Origin: CAZPNX01 sp964518765
GTDB taxonomy: Bacteria > Edwardsbacteria > AC1 > EtOH8
Length of the DNA stretch: 64,000 nt
Assembly (NCBI GenBank): GCA_964518765.1
Contig: CAZFJC010000002.1
Coordinates: 62,001-126,000 of the forward strand
Reading direction: 5' to 3'
Made by a program: the position numbers and the translations under genes. Below, piece after piece: positions 43,638-52,228 of this stretch. Position 1 is the first letter of the stretch, and each line of letters opens with the position of its first letter. Below the pieces are notes generated by a model. That model ran no database searches and was not told where the DNA came from. It worked only from the letters and a program-made list of their open reading frames with translations.

Positions 43638-45539
43638 TTATGAACGAACGATGTGGGGCGTCAGGAATATAAGGATCTCACGCTTGGAGTCGGCCGTAGT
43701 AGTTGATCGGAACAGAGCCCCCAGGATGGGGATGTCCATCAAGATGGGTACCCCCTTGACGGTCTTGGCCCCCTTGGTCTGCACCAGGCCCCCGATGACC
43801 GCCGTCTCCCCGTCGTTGAGCACTATCTGGGTCTCGGCCTCGTTGGTCAGGATGACCACTCCTCCCAGGATGGTGGCCGTCGGATCCAGGTCCGAGATCT
43901 CGGTCTTGACGTCCAGAATGATGTTGTTGGCCGAATTGATGTGCGGGGTGGTGGTCAGCTTCATGCCGATGGTGTACAGCGTCGTCTGGGTGTTGCCGCT
44001 GGCATCCCTGATGGAGAGCGGGATCTTCTTGCCGCCGACGATGCTGGCCTCCTTGTTGTTGACGGCGGTGATCCGCGGATTGGAGATGGTGTTAGACTTT
44101 CCCTTGGTCTCCAGCACGTTGAGGGTGGCGTCCAGCTGGGCGAAGGAGCGCATGGTGCCGATGCTGACGGTGGGCCGGCCTGCTGCGGGCAGCAGGTCCG
44201 GTACCTGTACTCCGGGCAGGGCATTGGGGTTGACCGGCCCTGGGCTCTGGATGTTCATGCCGGCGTCGGCCATGTTGCTCACCTGCCAGCTGATGCCCAG
44301 GTCGCGGGAGGCGCTGATGTCGATGTCCACGATCCGGGCCATGATCTCCACCTGTAATGAGGGCTGGTCCAGGATGCGGAGCATCTGGGCGATCTCTTCG
44401 TGCTTGTAATCAACGTCGGTGATCACCAGGGAGTTGCTCCTCTTGTCCACCTGGATGGAGCCGCGGTTGGACAGTATCTTCTGCAGGGAGCTGGTCAGCT
44501 CGTTGGCGGCGGCGTACTCGATGCGGTAGACGTTGGTCTGCAGCTCGCGCGACTGCTCCCGGTTCTTCATCTCCGTGGCCAACTTGTCCCGGCTGGCTAC
44601 CCGGATGATACCCCCCTGCTCCACGTAGTCCAGTCCGCCGGCATTGACGATCTCCTGGAAGGCCCGGTCCCAGGAGACGTTATGCAGGGTCATAGAGACG
44701 GCGCCCTTGATGTCTCCGGCGATGATGATGTTTCTCCGGTTGTACTTGGCCATGGCCCGAAGCACCGTCTTCAGCTCCGCGTTCTCCAAGTTAAGGGAGA
44801 CCGAGCGCCCCGAACCCCTGGCGGCCGGGCGGTAGGTCGGCCGGGCCGGTTCGATGTAGGCCGGCTGCGGGGGCAGTGTGGACGGCACCACCGTAGGGGT
44901 CACCGGCTGGGCGGTGGCCAGCGGCGGGGTGGCCGGCTCTTCGATTACCGGTGGCGGGGTCACCGGCTCGGGTGTGGTCGGCGGCGGAGTGACCACGGCC
45001 ACCGGCGGGGTGGCCGGCTCCTCGATCACCGGGGGCGGGGTCACCGGGGTAGTGGCGGCCGGCGGAGGCGGCGTCGGTTCGGTAACGGCTGGGGTAACCA
45101 CCGCCACCTCGGTGGGCGCCGACGAGGCCTTCCATTCGGCGAAGGAAGAGACATCCTTAGTGGTGATGGCGATGATGATGTCATTCTCCTCGCTCATGGC
45201 GATGTAGGAGGGCTTGGCGGCCGTCTCGATGACCACCCGGGCGATGCCTCCCTCGCGGTCGAACTGGCTGGTGGTGATGCCGACCACGCCCCCGCGGCCT
45301 ATGGTATGGGTTTTGGGGCCCATGGCCAGGGAGGCCCCCTTGATGTCGACCACTATGCTCTGCGGTTTAGAGAGGGTGAAGTCTTTGAAGTCCAGGATGT
45401 CGTCGCCGCTGATGATGACCTGGGTCACCCCCTCGGCCTTCTTCACAGAGATATCAACGATCTTGGCGGCAGCCGCTGGCTGGGCCACGATCGCCAGCGC
45501 CGTCAAGAACAGGCACAGAGCGATCTTTGTGGGTTTCAT
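43638..45539 (-). CDS. pilQ: PilQ, type IV pilus secretin
   Basis: 633 residues. Signal peptide, AMIN domain at about 27-120 (VVDIKGASLAMGPKTHTI), a Pro/Val/Glu-rich linker (about 150-235) holding two copies of PVTPPPVIEEPATPP, an STN-like domain (NLENAELKTVLRAMAKYNRR), and the secretin core ending GETAVIGGLVQTK, KGVPILMDIPILGALFRS and LIFLTPHIV. It forms the outer-membrane pore for the pilus. Last gene of pilMNOPQ. Confidence 0.96.
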   Translation of the reverse strand: MKPTKIALCLFLTALAIVAQPAAAAKIVDISVKKAEGVTQVIISGDDILDFKDFTLSKPQSIVVDIKGASLAMGPKTHTIGRGGVVGITTSQFDREGGIARVVIETAAKPSYIAMSEENDIIIAITTKDVSSFAEWKASSAPTEVAVVTPAVTEPTPPPPAATTPVTPPPVIEEPATPPVAVVTPPPTTPEPVTPPPVIEEPATPPLATAQPVTPTVVPSTLPPQPAYIEPARPTYRPAARGSGRSVSLNLENAELKTVLRAMAKYNRRNIIIAGDIKGAVSMTLHNVSWDRAFQEIVNAGGLDYVEQGGIIRVASRDKLATEMKNREQSRELQTNVYRIEYAAANELTSSLQKILSNRGSIQVDKRSNSLVITDVDYKHEEIAQMLRILDQPSLQVEIMARIVDIDISASRDLGISWQVSNMADAGMNIQSPGPVNPNALPGVQVPDLLPAAGRPTVSIGTMRSFAQLDATLNVLETKGKSNTISNPRITAVNNKEASIVGGKKIPLSIRDASGNTQTTLYTIGMKLTTTPHINSANNIILDVKTEISDLDPTATILGGVVILTNEAETQIVLNDGETAVIGGLVQTKGAKTVKGVPILMDIPILGALFRSTTTADSKREILIFLTPHIVRS

Positions 45540-45557
45540 CTTGCGCTCCTTCTATTA

Positions 45558-46061
45558 TTAATCTTTGATTCGCAATCCGGCCCCGGTGCCGCTGAGCTTG
45601 ACCGAGAACCTGATCTTCTGGCCGGCCTCCCCCTGCTCGAAGACCAGGCTGCTGTCGGTGATGGCCGCCACCCGGCCGCCGATGAGGTTGTCCCCCTCGG
45701 AAAGTACGTATCCTACCCCTTGGGTGTCGTGTACCAAAGCCAGACGGCCCGAGGGGCCCCAAAGGATACCGGTTAGGGTGATGTTGCTGACGTCCAGCGA
45801 GGTAACATCGGTCTCGCCCGTCCCCTCCCCCTTCTTCATCACCAGCTGGCGGAAGGGATCGCGGGGAAGGGGCTTATAGGTGTAGCTTTCGGTGCGGAAC
45901 AGGGTATCGGCGCTGGCCTCCCTGACAGCCGCGGCCTGGGCAGCGGCCGTGCCTGACGCCGGCGCCGCAGGCACCTGGGCGATGGCTGCCTGGGATACGA
46001 TGGCCGCCGCCAAAGTCAGAGCGGCCAGGCTAACGGCGGCCGCGAGAGGTTTGCTTTTCAC
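45558..46061 (-). CDS. pilP: PilP-like pilus inner-membrane/secretin linker
   Basis: 167 residues from a GTG at 46059-46061 with AGGAGG eight bases upstream; a longer frame starting inside pilO is less likely. Signal or anchor helix (PLAAAVSLAALTLAAAIVSQ), a low-complexity Ala stretch, then the PilP beta domain (PLPRDPFRQLVMKKGEG, ITLTGILWGPSGRLALVHD, YVLSEGDNLIGGRVAAI). It lacks an obvious lipobox. Connects PilN/PilO to PilQ. Overlaps pilO by 32 bp. Confidence 0.85.
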   Translation of the reverse strand: MKSKPLAAAVSLAALTLAAAIVSQAAIAQVPAAPASGTAAAQAAAVREASADTLFRTESYTYKPLPRDPFRQLVMKKGEGTGETDVTSLDVSNITLTGILWGPSGRLALVHDTQGVGYVLSEGDNLIGGRVAAITDSSLVFEQGEAGQKIRFSVKLSGTGAGLRIKD

Positions 46062-46620
46062 TGGTCTGTCCTCCTGTTTTAAAGACGTAGGCGGTGGCGG
46101 TGAAGTCGACTTTGATGGTGCGGACGTCATCGTCCTTGTTGGCGGTCAGCTTTACCTTGGAGGGAACGATAATCCGAGGCAGGTTGCCCAGGCCGGCCAT
46201 GAAGGTGGCCACCTGGTCGTAGGAGCCGAGTATCGATAGATCGATGGGTATGCTCGATGACAGGGCGCCGGCCGAGCCCAGAGCGCCCGGCTTGAAGGCA
46301 ACAAACTTGATGCCGGCCTCGATGCCGGTGTTGGTCACCTGCTTGAGCAGCTTGGGTATCTCCTTCTCGGTCGGCAGCAGCTCCTGGGCCTTCAGCCATT
46401 TTTTCTCCAAGGCCTGATACTCGGCCTCTAGTTCCGGCAGCCGAGCCACCGCCGCCCTCACCTTCTCCAGCTCTTGGCGTAGCTTGCTTTCCTGGGAGGC
46501 CAGGGTGGCGATGTTCCTGCGAGTGGGCAGGAACCCCAGGTATATGTAGAGGACGGCTATGGCCACCGTTAGGACTGCCAGGCCGATGGCAATTTGTATC
46601 TTGGGATCCTTCAGGTTCAT
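46030..46620 (-). CDS. pilO: PilO, pilus alignment protein
   Basis: 196 residues from ATG 46618-46620, which overlaps the pilN stop (ATGA); the same frame is open further up but that part lies over pilN. One N-terminal helix (IAIGLAVLTVAIAVLYIYLG), coiled coil, then the ferredoxin-like PilO domain (PTEKEIPKLLKQVTNTGIEA, SYDQVATFMAGLGNLPRII). Pairs with PilN in the inner-membrane alignment complex. Confidence 0.93.
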   Translation of the reverse strand: MNLKDPKIQIAIGLAVLTVAIAVLYIYLGFLPTRRNIATLASQESKLRQELEKVRAAVARLPELEAEYQALEKKWLKAQELLPTEKEIPKLLKQVTNTGIEAGIKFVAFKPGALGSAGALSSSIPIDLSILGSYDQVATFMAGLGNLPRIIVPSKVKLTANKDDDVRTIKVDFTATAYVFKTGGQTSEKQTSRGRR

Positions 46621-47264
46621 GGCTTCCCCTTTCCGGCGGCCGGTGCCGCCCTTGAGGTGGTGTCGGCCGGCGCCGAGGGTATGCTGACGCCGGCGCTCAG
46701 GGAGAACTTGACCAGCTCCCTCTCCTCGATCTCCGTCTTCTCGGCCTTGGCCAGCTCCACCCCTCCGAAATAACCCGAGGCCTTGAGCCTCTCCATGAAA
46801 TCGGCCACGATGATGTTGGAGTAGGTGACGCCCTCCAGGGTTATCTTTCCTCCATCGAAGGAGCTCTGGGTCAACCACAGGTGGTCGGGCACCGACGCCC
46901 CCAGGGCGGCCATCACCTTGACCACATCGAAGCGGCCCTTGTCGATGGTGGAGATCTCGTTGAGCTTTTTGTTTACCTCCTCCTGCTTGGCTATGTATTC
47001 GTCCACCAGGCGTTTGGGACCGGAAAGCTTGGTCAGCTCCGTGTTATGGGAGTCGATCTGCTTGCGAAGCTGCGCCAGCCTGGCCCGCTGGGAGACGAAT
47101 GTCAACCCGATGGCCGCCAGCACCACCACGAAGGCCACCACACTGAAGAGGATGCCCAGGTTGAAAGGCAGCTGGGGCAGGGCCAGTTTGAAGCCTGGGC
47201 CGGCCGCCTTGCCGCCGGCCACCCGGGCGATCTTACGGTCGCGGATAAGGTTGATCTGTATCAT
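46617..47264 (-). CDS. pilN: PilN, pilus alignment protein
   Basis: 215 residues. MIQINLIRDRKIAR is the conserved PilN N-terminus that docks into PilM. One helix (GILFSVVAFVVVLAAIGLTF), coiled coil, and a C-terminal ferredoxin-like domain. It begins the base after the pilM stop. Confidence 0.94.
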   Translation of the reverse strand: MIQINLIRDRKIARVAGGKAAGPGFKLALPQLPFNLGILFSVVAFVVVLAAIGLTFVSQRARLAQLRKQIDSHNTELTKLSGPKRLVDEYIAKQEEVNKKLNEISTIDKGRFDVVKVMAALGASVPDHLWLTQSSFDGGKITLEGVTYSNIIVADFMERLKASGYFGGVELAKAEKTEIEERELVKFSLSAGVSIPSAPADTTSRAAPAAGKGKP

Positions 47265-48314
47265 CTACTTTACCTCCCTCAGGCCAAGGCCCACGGCCAG
47301 CATCAGGATGGGCGCCAGCTTCTCTGTGCCCGAGGACCCGAACAGGCTGGGTTCGTAGGAGATCTTCTGCAGGGGGTTGGCCACCTCCACCGGTATCCCG
47401 AACCTCTCCTTGAGGTGATCCTGGAGCGACGGGATCAGGGCCCCGCCCCCGGACATCACCACCCGGCTCATCCGCTCGCCGCCGCCGGACATGGCCAGAA
47501 ACGACAGGGTGCGCTCGATGGAGGAGGCAAAGTCCTCGGCGAAGGAGTTGAAGACCGAGGCGCTGGAATCGGCGCTGACGTCCGGCACCGGCTCGCCCTT
47601 GATCAGCTCCGAGGCCTGATCATAGGAGATGCCCAGGTTCTTCTGGATAAGCTGCAGGCAGGCGTTTCCGGCCATCGGTAGGTCGCGGGTAAAGTAGGGG
47701 GTACCTCCCTTGACGAAGTTGATGTTGGTGGTGTCGGCGCCGATGTGGACCAGGGCCACAATCTCCTCGGCCGGGACGTCGTAGTTGGCCTCGAAGGCGT
47801 TCTGCACGGCGAAGGCGCTGTAGTCCATCATGATGGGGTTGAGCCCGGCGCCGGACAGTAGGTCCAGTTGGGCGTTGACCGTCTCGTTCTTGGCGGCCAC
47901 CAGCAGCACCTCCATCTGGTTGCTGCCGGCATCAGGGTTGAGTATTTGGAAATCTAGGGTGACGTCGGAGATGTCGAACGGCACATGCTGCTCGGCCTCC
48001 CATTTCATCCTCTCCCTAGCCTCCTGCTCCTTCATCTTGTCCATGGTTATCCGCTTGACGATCACCCCGCGGCCGGACACGGCCGAGACCACGTCGTTGG
48101 ACTTGACCTTGCGGGCCTCGAACAAATTCTTGATGGTGTCTATCACCAGGGTCCGGTCCATGATCTCCCCTTCGACGATGGCCTCTGGCAACAGGGGCGC
48201 CATGCCATAGTTGGTCAGGGAGAAGCCCTTACCGGTCTTCTGGACCTCCACCATCTTGATCTGACTGCTTCCTATGTCCAAGCCGATTGTGGCTGCTTTT
48301 TTTCCAAAAACCAT
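47265..48314 (-). CDS. pilM: PilM, cytoplasmic actin-like pilus protein
   Basis: 349 residues. Actin-fold motifs: phosphate 1 TIGLDIGSSQIKMVEVQK, phosphate 2 ALVHIGADTTNINFVKGG, adenosine loop VVMSGGGALIPSLQDHL. ATG with GAGGTGA upstream. It lies 48 bp after a small HTH gene. No pilus motor genes (pilB, pilC, pilT) are in the window. Confidence 0.95.
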   Translation of the reverse strand: MVFGKKAATIGLDIGSSQIKMVEVQKTGKGFSLTNYGMAPLLPEAIVEGEIMDRTLVIDTIKNLFEARKVKSNDVVSAVSGRGVIVKRITMDKMKEQEARERMKWEAEQHVPFDISDVTLDFQILNPDAGSNQMEVLLVAAKNETVNAQLDLLSGAGLNPIMMDYSAFAVQNAFEANYDVPAEEIVALVHIGADTTNINFVKGGTPYFTRDLPMAGNACLQLIQKNLGISYDQASELIKGEPVPDVSADSSASVFNSFAEDFASSIERTLSFLAMSGGGERMSRVVMSGGGALIPSLQDHLKERFGIPVEVANPLQKISYEPSLFGSSGTEKLAPILMLAVGLGLREVK

Positions 48315-48362
48315 TTTATGGTCACCTCGTAAAGCTATTGTTTAATTTTTTTTGCGAGGTCA

Positions 48363-48548
48363 TTATTCTCCAATGAATTTTTGGATTTCGCTGCCTTTTA
48401 TCAGCCAGCGCCTGCCAACCTTCTTTCCAGAAATGCGCCTCTCGGAAAGATGCTTGCGCAGTGTTTGATCGGTTACGGCCAGGATCTTCGCCGTTTCGGA
48501 AACCGTATACAGCTTGGCTGAATCGATTTCTTTCGGTGATACCGGCAT
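48363..48548 (-). CDS. Small excisionase/MerR-like HTH protein heading the pil operon
   Basis: 61 residues: YTVSETAKILAVTDQTLRKH then RRISGKKVGRRWLIKGSEIQ, the winged HTH of the DNA-binding excisionase family. GCGAGGACA precedes the ATG. It is the first gene after a strong promoter and lies 48 bp before pilM, so it is a candidate regulator of the pilus operon or of the divergent lipoprotein gene. No integrase is nearby, which argues against phage excision. Confidence 0.85.
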   Translation of the reverse strand: MPVSPKEIDSAKLYTVSETAKILAVTDQTLRKHLSERRISGKKVGRRWLIKGSEIQKFIGE

Positions 48549-48607
48549 AGTGTCCTCGCTTTATTATAATGATATATATTTATATATATATAATCAATCT
48601 GGTAGAT

Positions 48608-48636
48608 ATTGTAGCGATTTTTGATATGTTTGTCAA
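48608..48636 (-). promoter_or_regulatory. Sigma-70 promoter of HTH-pilMNOPQ
   Basis: Minus strand TTGACA (48631-48636), 17 bp, TACAAT (48608-48613). Leader of about 50 nt, AT-rich with TATATA runs where a regulator could bind. Confidence 0.9.
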
Positions 48637-48676
48637 GCATAATTTTTATAAAAAATGAAATATTTTATTTTTCCTC

Positions 48677-48705
48677 TTGACAAAAAGCTCTAGTTATAAT
48701 ATATT
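48677..48705 (+). promoter_or_regulatory. Sigma-70 promoter of lipoprotein gene
   Basis: TTGACA (48677-48682), 17 bp, TATATT (48700-48705). Its -35 box is 41 bp from that of the divergent pil promoter. Confidence 0.85.
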
Positions 48706-48773
48706 TCTAAAGTTGAGGTTAATCTATACATCGTAATCTAAGGATATCAAGAAAGATAAAAAGGAGAGGAAAG

Positions 48774-49202
48774 ATGAAAAACCTCAGAGCTGTTACTGTT
48801 TGCGGATTACTAGCATTGGCCGTAGCTGGCTGCACCTCGGCTTTTCCCAACCCAGAAGTTGAGGTGGTCACCATGGACCCGGCCGCGCTGACGGGAACCA
48901 ACAAAATCACTATTACCTTCCAAAGCAAGAACCACATAGACGCCATCATCACCAACAACCGAGTGGTCTGCAAAGGGGCTACCACCCAGACGTTCAATTA
49001 TAAGGTCAATTTGTACGTCCCGGCCGACGGTAGCGATGTTAATCTGGATGTGGAATGGGATGCGGCGGCCCTCGATGCCCTTCGCGCTGCCATCGGGTAC
49101 GACACCAATAACGAACGGAACATGACCTTCACCTTCTCAGGCACCGACGCCTATGGCGACAACAAGACCTTCACCGTCAGGGATTTCACCATCGCGTTCT
49201 GA
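48774..49202 (+). CDS. Small lipoprotein of unknown function
   Basis: 142 residues. Signal peptide with lipobox LAVAGC (Cys20). Mature part is beta-rich, with VEVVTMDPAALTGTNKITIT, YKVNLYVPADGSDVNLDVEW and MTFTFSGTDAYGDNKTFTVR, like a single Ig-like sandwich. AGGAG lies ahead of the ATG. It is divergent from the pilus operon, which makes a surface or pilus-linked role possible but unproven. Family not recognised. Confidence 0.75.
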   Translation: MKNLRAVTVCGLLALAVAGCTSAFPNPEVEVVTMDPAALTGTNKITITFQSKNHIDAIITNNRVVCKGATTQTFNYKVNLYVPADGSDVNLDVEWDAAALDALRAAIGYDTNNERNMTFTFSGTDAYGDNKTFTVRDFTIAF

Positions 49203-49212
49203 GGCTGATTGA

Positions 49213-49257
49213 CGGAGATGAAAAAACCCGCCTTATCGGCGGGTTTTTTCATCTCCG
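49213..49257. terminator. Long bidirectional terminator
   Basis: A perfect 20-bp stem (49213-49232 with 49238-49257) and TTATC loop; A6 and T6 runs are inside the stem, so it works both ways for the convergent lipoprotein and CsgG/FlgO-like genes. Confidence 0.93.
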
Positions 49258-49268
49258 AAGGCTTTTCT

Positions 49269-50126
49269 CTATTCGACCTCGATAGACACCCGGAACCGGC
49301 TGTTGGCGGTTTTCCCAGTCTTGTCCCCGATCCCAAACGAATAGACGCCGTCGGCCGGCGTCTCAAAGCTGCAGCCTCCTATGTACTGCCTGCCCTCCCG
49401 GCCCTTGACGTAGAAATTGAGGACGAGCTCCTGGGACTCGTAATTGGGCACGGCCAGCCTGGCGTCCCACTCGGTCCATCCGGTCCGCTTGGTGACTATA
49501 GTGCTGTCGATCGCCTGGTCGTCCACCAGCAGCACGGCCATCACCGCGGACTTCTTGGGGATCTTGACGGCCGGGTTGATATCCCCCTCGGTCAGCGCCA
49601 ACACCAGCTTCTGGGGGCCCGAGGGCCGCTCGAGCCTGACCTGCCTCCCGGTCAGAGCGGTCAACAGCCCCTCCACAAGGCCGTAATAGGCCTTGGTGAC
49701 CGCCGCTTGGTTGCCGGCTTCGGACTCGGAGGATTCGGAGAACACTAGCTCGCTATTCTCCACCCTGACCGCCTTGAGGGTTATATGGAGGATGCCGGCC
49801 GCGCCTTCGACCGAGCCGAAGATGATCCTATCGACGTTAAGGTTCCTCCCCAGCTCTATGGCGGTGGCCACGTCGGTGATCCCGGTCTGCTGCAGCTTCT
49901 GCTCCTGGAACACCTGCCCGCTCTCCTTACGTTCGACCACCTTCAGGTCCGCCTGCTTTAAAAGCTCCTCCTCCAGCAGACCGGACATCCGGGCGGCCAC
50001 CAGCCTGGCCCTCTCCCCTTCACACCTAAAGCTCCCGACGGCCACCCGCTGCGGCTCCTGGGCGCTGGAGGGAAAGACCCATCCCAGATAAAGGATAGAA
50101 CCGAATAAAAGCAACCTGGCGCACAT
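49269..50126 (-). CDS. CsgG/FlgO-like secreted protein
   Basis: 285 residues. Signal peptide ends FPSSAQ. Residues about 25-150 match the CsgG/FlgO nucleotide-binding-like fold: RVAVGSFRCEGERARLVAAR, LEEELLKQADLKVVERKESG, GRNLNVDRIIFGSVEG. The C-terminal half is a beta domain with TEWDARLAVPNYESQELVLN. No lipobox, so not a standard CsgG pore lipoprotein. Monocistronic, with its own promoter. Confidence 0.75.
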   Translation of the reverse strand: MCARLLLFGSILYLGWVFPSSAQEPQRVAVGSFRCEGERARLVAARMSGLLEEELLKQADLKVVERKESGQVFQEQKLQQTGITDVATAIELGRNLNVDRIIFGSVEGAAGILHITLKAVRVENSELVFSESSESEAGNQAAVTKAYYGLVEGLLTALTGRQVRLERPSGPQKLVLALTEGDINPAVKIPKKSAVMAVLLVDDQAIDSTIVTKRTGWTEWDARLAVPNYESQELVLNFYVKGREGRQYIGGCSFETPADGVYSFGIGDKTGKTANSRFRVSIEVE

Positions 50127-50152
50127 AATGTCCTCTTCCGACTTTTAGCTTG

Positions 50153-50182
50153 ATTTTATCCTAACTTTCGGGTGGTTGTCAA
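50153..50182 (-). promoter_or_regulatory. Sigma-70 promoter of the CsgG/FlgO-like gene
   Basis: Minus strand TTGACA (50177-50182), 18 bp, TAAAAT (50153-50158). Confidence 0.7.
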
Positions 50183-50226
50183 TCGCCTATCGGCGAAAAT
50201 CCCTCTTGCAGCCGTCCCAGGCAATC

Positions 50227-52155
50227 TTAAAGATGATACGTCTCCCATCGGTCGTATAGCCTTTTCAGCTCCTCGCGATTGGCCTGGAACTCGTTCATCA
50301 GCCCCTTCATCCTTTCCCCGTCGCAATAGACCTCGGGATCGGCCAGCCCGCCCCGGTCCGATTCCAGCTCCTTCTGCCTTCGCTCCAGCCGGCCTATCCG
50401 CTCCTCCAGCTCCTCGACCTTTTTCCTCTGCCTGCGCTTCGCCGACTCGGCCTCGGCCTTCCTCTTCTTGGCCTCCCTCCAGCCCTCCTTGACCGTGCTC
50501 TCGGCTTTGATGGTTGCTATCTGGCCTCCGCTATCTGTTAACTGAAGTTGCTGCTTCTTACAGACGTAATCTGTGTAATTACCCGGATAGATGCGGATGC
50601 CGCCGCCGGCCACCTCGACTATCGTTTCAGCCACCTGGTCTATCAGGTAGCGGTCGTGGGTAACCAGGACCAGTGTTCCCCGATAGGCCTGAAGGGCCCG
50701 CTCCAGTACGATTTTGCTCGAAAGGTCCAGGTGGTTGGTGGGCTCGTCCAAGATAAGAAGGTTGGCCGGGGTCATCAGTATCCGGCAGAGGGCCAGCCGC
50801 GACTTCTCTCCGCCAGAAAGCACCCTGACCTTCTTGTAGACGGCGTCGCCCGGGAACAGGAAGGCTCCCAGGATGGTGCGGGCCTGCTCCTGCCTCAGCT
50901 CCGGGGCGGCGGCCTCTGCCGTCTCCAGTACCGTCAGGCCCGGATCCAGCATCTCGGCCGTCTGCTGGGCGAAATAGGCTATGGCCACATCCGGGTACTG
51001 ACGGCGCTCCCCTTCGAAGTCCTGGTCCTGGCCGGCCAGGATGCGCAACAGAGTGGTCTTGCCTGCGCCGTTGGCGCCGGCCAGGGCCATCTTCCGCCCC
51101 CGACCCACCAATAGATCGATCCCGCTTAGGACTTGGTTGGTCCCATAGCTCTTGGACAGGTTTATCAGCTCCACCAGCCGCTGGCCGCAATGCGGGGGAT
51201 CCGGCAGTTGCAGACGCATCTTCCTTGGGTCGGAGGGGATCTCGATCCTCTCCGCCATCAGGCGCTCCAGCATCCTCTCCCGGCTGGTGACCATGGCCCT
51301 CTTGATGTAGTTCCCCTTCCACCGGGCGATAAACTCCTTAACGTGCTCGATCTCCCTGTCCTGTTGCTCCCGCTGCTTGACGAGCTGCTCCCGGCGCTTC
51401 TCCTTTTGCTGAAGATAACCGGTATAGCCAGTATGATAGCAGGAGAATCGCCCCAACTCCAGTTCGTACACCCGTTGCACAGTCCGGTCCACAAAGTAGC
51501 GGTCGTGAGAGATTATGGCCACCGCACCCTTGAAGCCCTTGAGGAAAGACTCCAAGAAGTCCATGGCCTCAATATCCAGGTGGTTGGTGGGCTCGTCCAG
51601 GAAGAGGTAGGAGGGCTCGGCCAGAAGCAGCTTGGCCAGGGCCAGCCGCATCTGCCAACCGCCAGAGAAGGACTCCACCCGCTTATCGAGATCCCCGGCC
51701 GAGAAGCCCAGCCCCTGGAGGACCTCCCTGGCCTTGGACTCCAGCTGGTAGCCATTGCTCTGTTCGAACAGCGCTGTCAGCTCGCCGTACCTTTCCAGGG
51801 CCGACGGGTATTCGGGATCGTCCGGCGGCAGGGAGGCCAAGGATTCGGAAAGCTCGTCGGCCTCGTCCTTCAGGGCCAGCCTGTCCCCGAAGGCGGCCAG
51901 GGCCTCGTCCAGCACGCTCCTGCCGGCCAGCACCACCTCCTCCTGCGGCAGATATCCCATCCTGGCGCGGCGGGACTTGACCACCTGTCCCGAGGTCGGC
52001 GCAAACAAACCCATGGCGATTTTGAACAGGGTGGACTTGCCGGCGCCATTGGGCCCCACCAGCGCAATGCGCTCGCCCAGCCCGATGTTCCAGGTTAGGT
52101 CCCGGAACAGGAACTCCTCGCCGAAGCGGACGGTTATATTGGCTAGCCTGATCAT
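50227..52155 (-). CDS. ABC-F family ATPase
   Basis: 642 residues with two ABC domains and no membrane segment. First: GPNGAGKST, SGGWQMRLALAKLL, YLFLDEPTNHLD; second: GANGAGKTT, LSGGEKSRLALCRIL, LLILDEPTNHLD. The inter-domain ABC-F linker with a charged helix (QKEKRREQLVKQREQ) and a C-terminal coiled coil (EELEERIGRLERRQKELES) are present, so it is of the Uup/YheS/EttA type that acts on the ribosome. Whether it gives antibiotic protection is not decidable here. Confidence 0.93.
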   Translation of the reverse strand: MIRLANITVRFGEEFLFRDLTWNIGLGERIALVGPNGAGKSTLFKIAMGLFAPTSGQVVKSRRARMGYLPQEEVVLAGRSVLDEALAAFGDRLALKDEADELSESLASLPPDDPEYPSALERYGELTALFEQSNGYQLESKAREVLQGLGFSAGDLDKRVESFSGGWQMRLALAKLLLAEPSYLFLDEPTNHLDIEAMDFLESFLKGFKGAVAIISHDRYFVDRTVQRVYELELGRFSCYHTGYTGYLQQKEKRREQLVKQREQQDREIEHVKEFIARWKGNYIKRAMVTSRERMLERLMAERIEIPSDPRKMRLQLPDPPHCGQRLVELINLSKSYGTNQVLSGIDLLVGRGRKMALAGANGAGKTTLLRILAGQDQDFEGERRQYPDVAIAYFAQQTAEMLDPGLTVLETAEAAAPELRQEQARTILGAFLFPGDAVYKKVRVLSGGEKSRLALCRILMTPANLLILDEPTNHLDLSSKIVLERALQAYRGTLVLVTHDRYLIDQVAETIVEVAGGGIRIYPGNYTDYVCKKQQLQLTDSGGQIATIKAESTVKEGWREAKKRKAEAESAKRRQRKKVEELEERIGRLERRQKELESDRGGLADPEVYCDGERMKGLMNEFQANREELKRLYDRWETYHL

Positions 52156-52170
52156 TTTTCGATATTGTAC

Positions 52171-52198
52171 TTGACTTTTCAGTTCTTTGAGGTATTAT
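52171..52198 (+). promoter_or_regulatory. Possible promoter of the endonuclease gene
   Basis: TTGACT (52171-52176), 16 bp, TATTAT (52193-52198), with more TATA-like boxes right after. Confidence 0.55.
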
Positions 52199-52228
52199 TA
52201 TATATAATGAATGTGTCGGAGACAAGAT

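Noticed and set aside
44400..45776. 458-codon plus-strand frame opposite pilQ and pilP
   Set aside because: Composition typical of antisense frames, and it crosses two real genes with full domain matches.
48363..48548. Phage excisionase
   Set aside because: The fold fits, but there is no integrase, attachment site or phage gene nearby, and it leads the pil operon.
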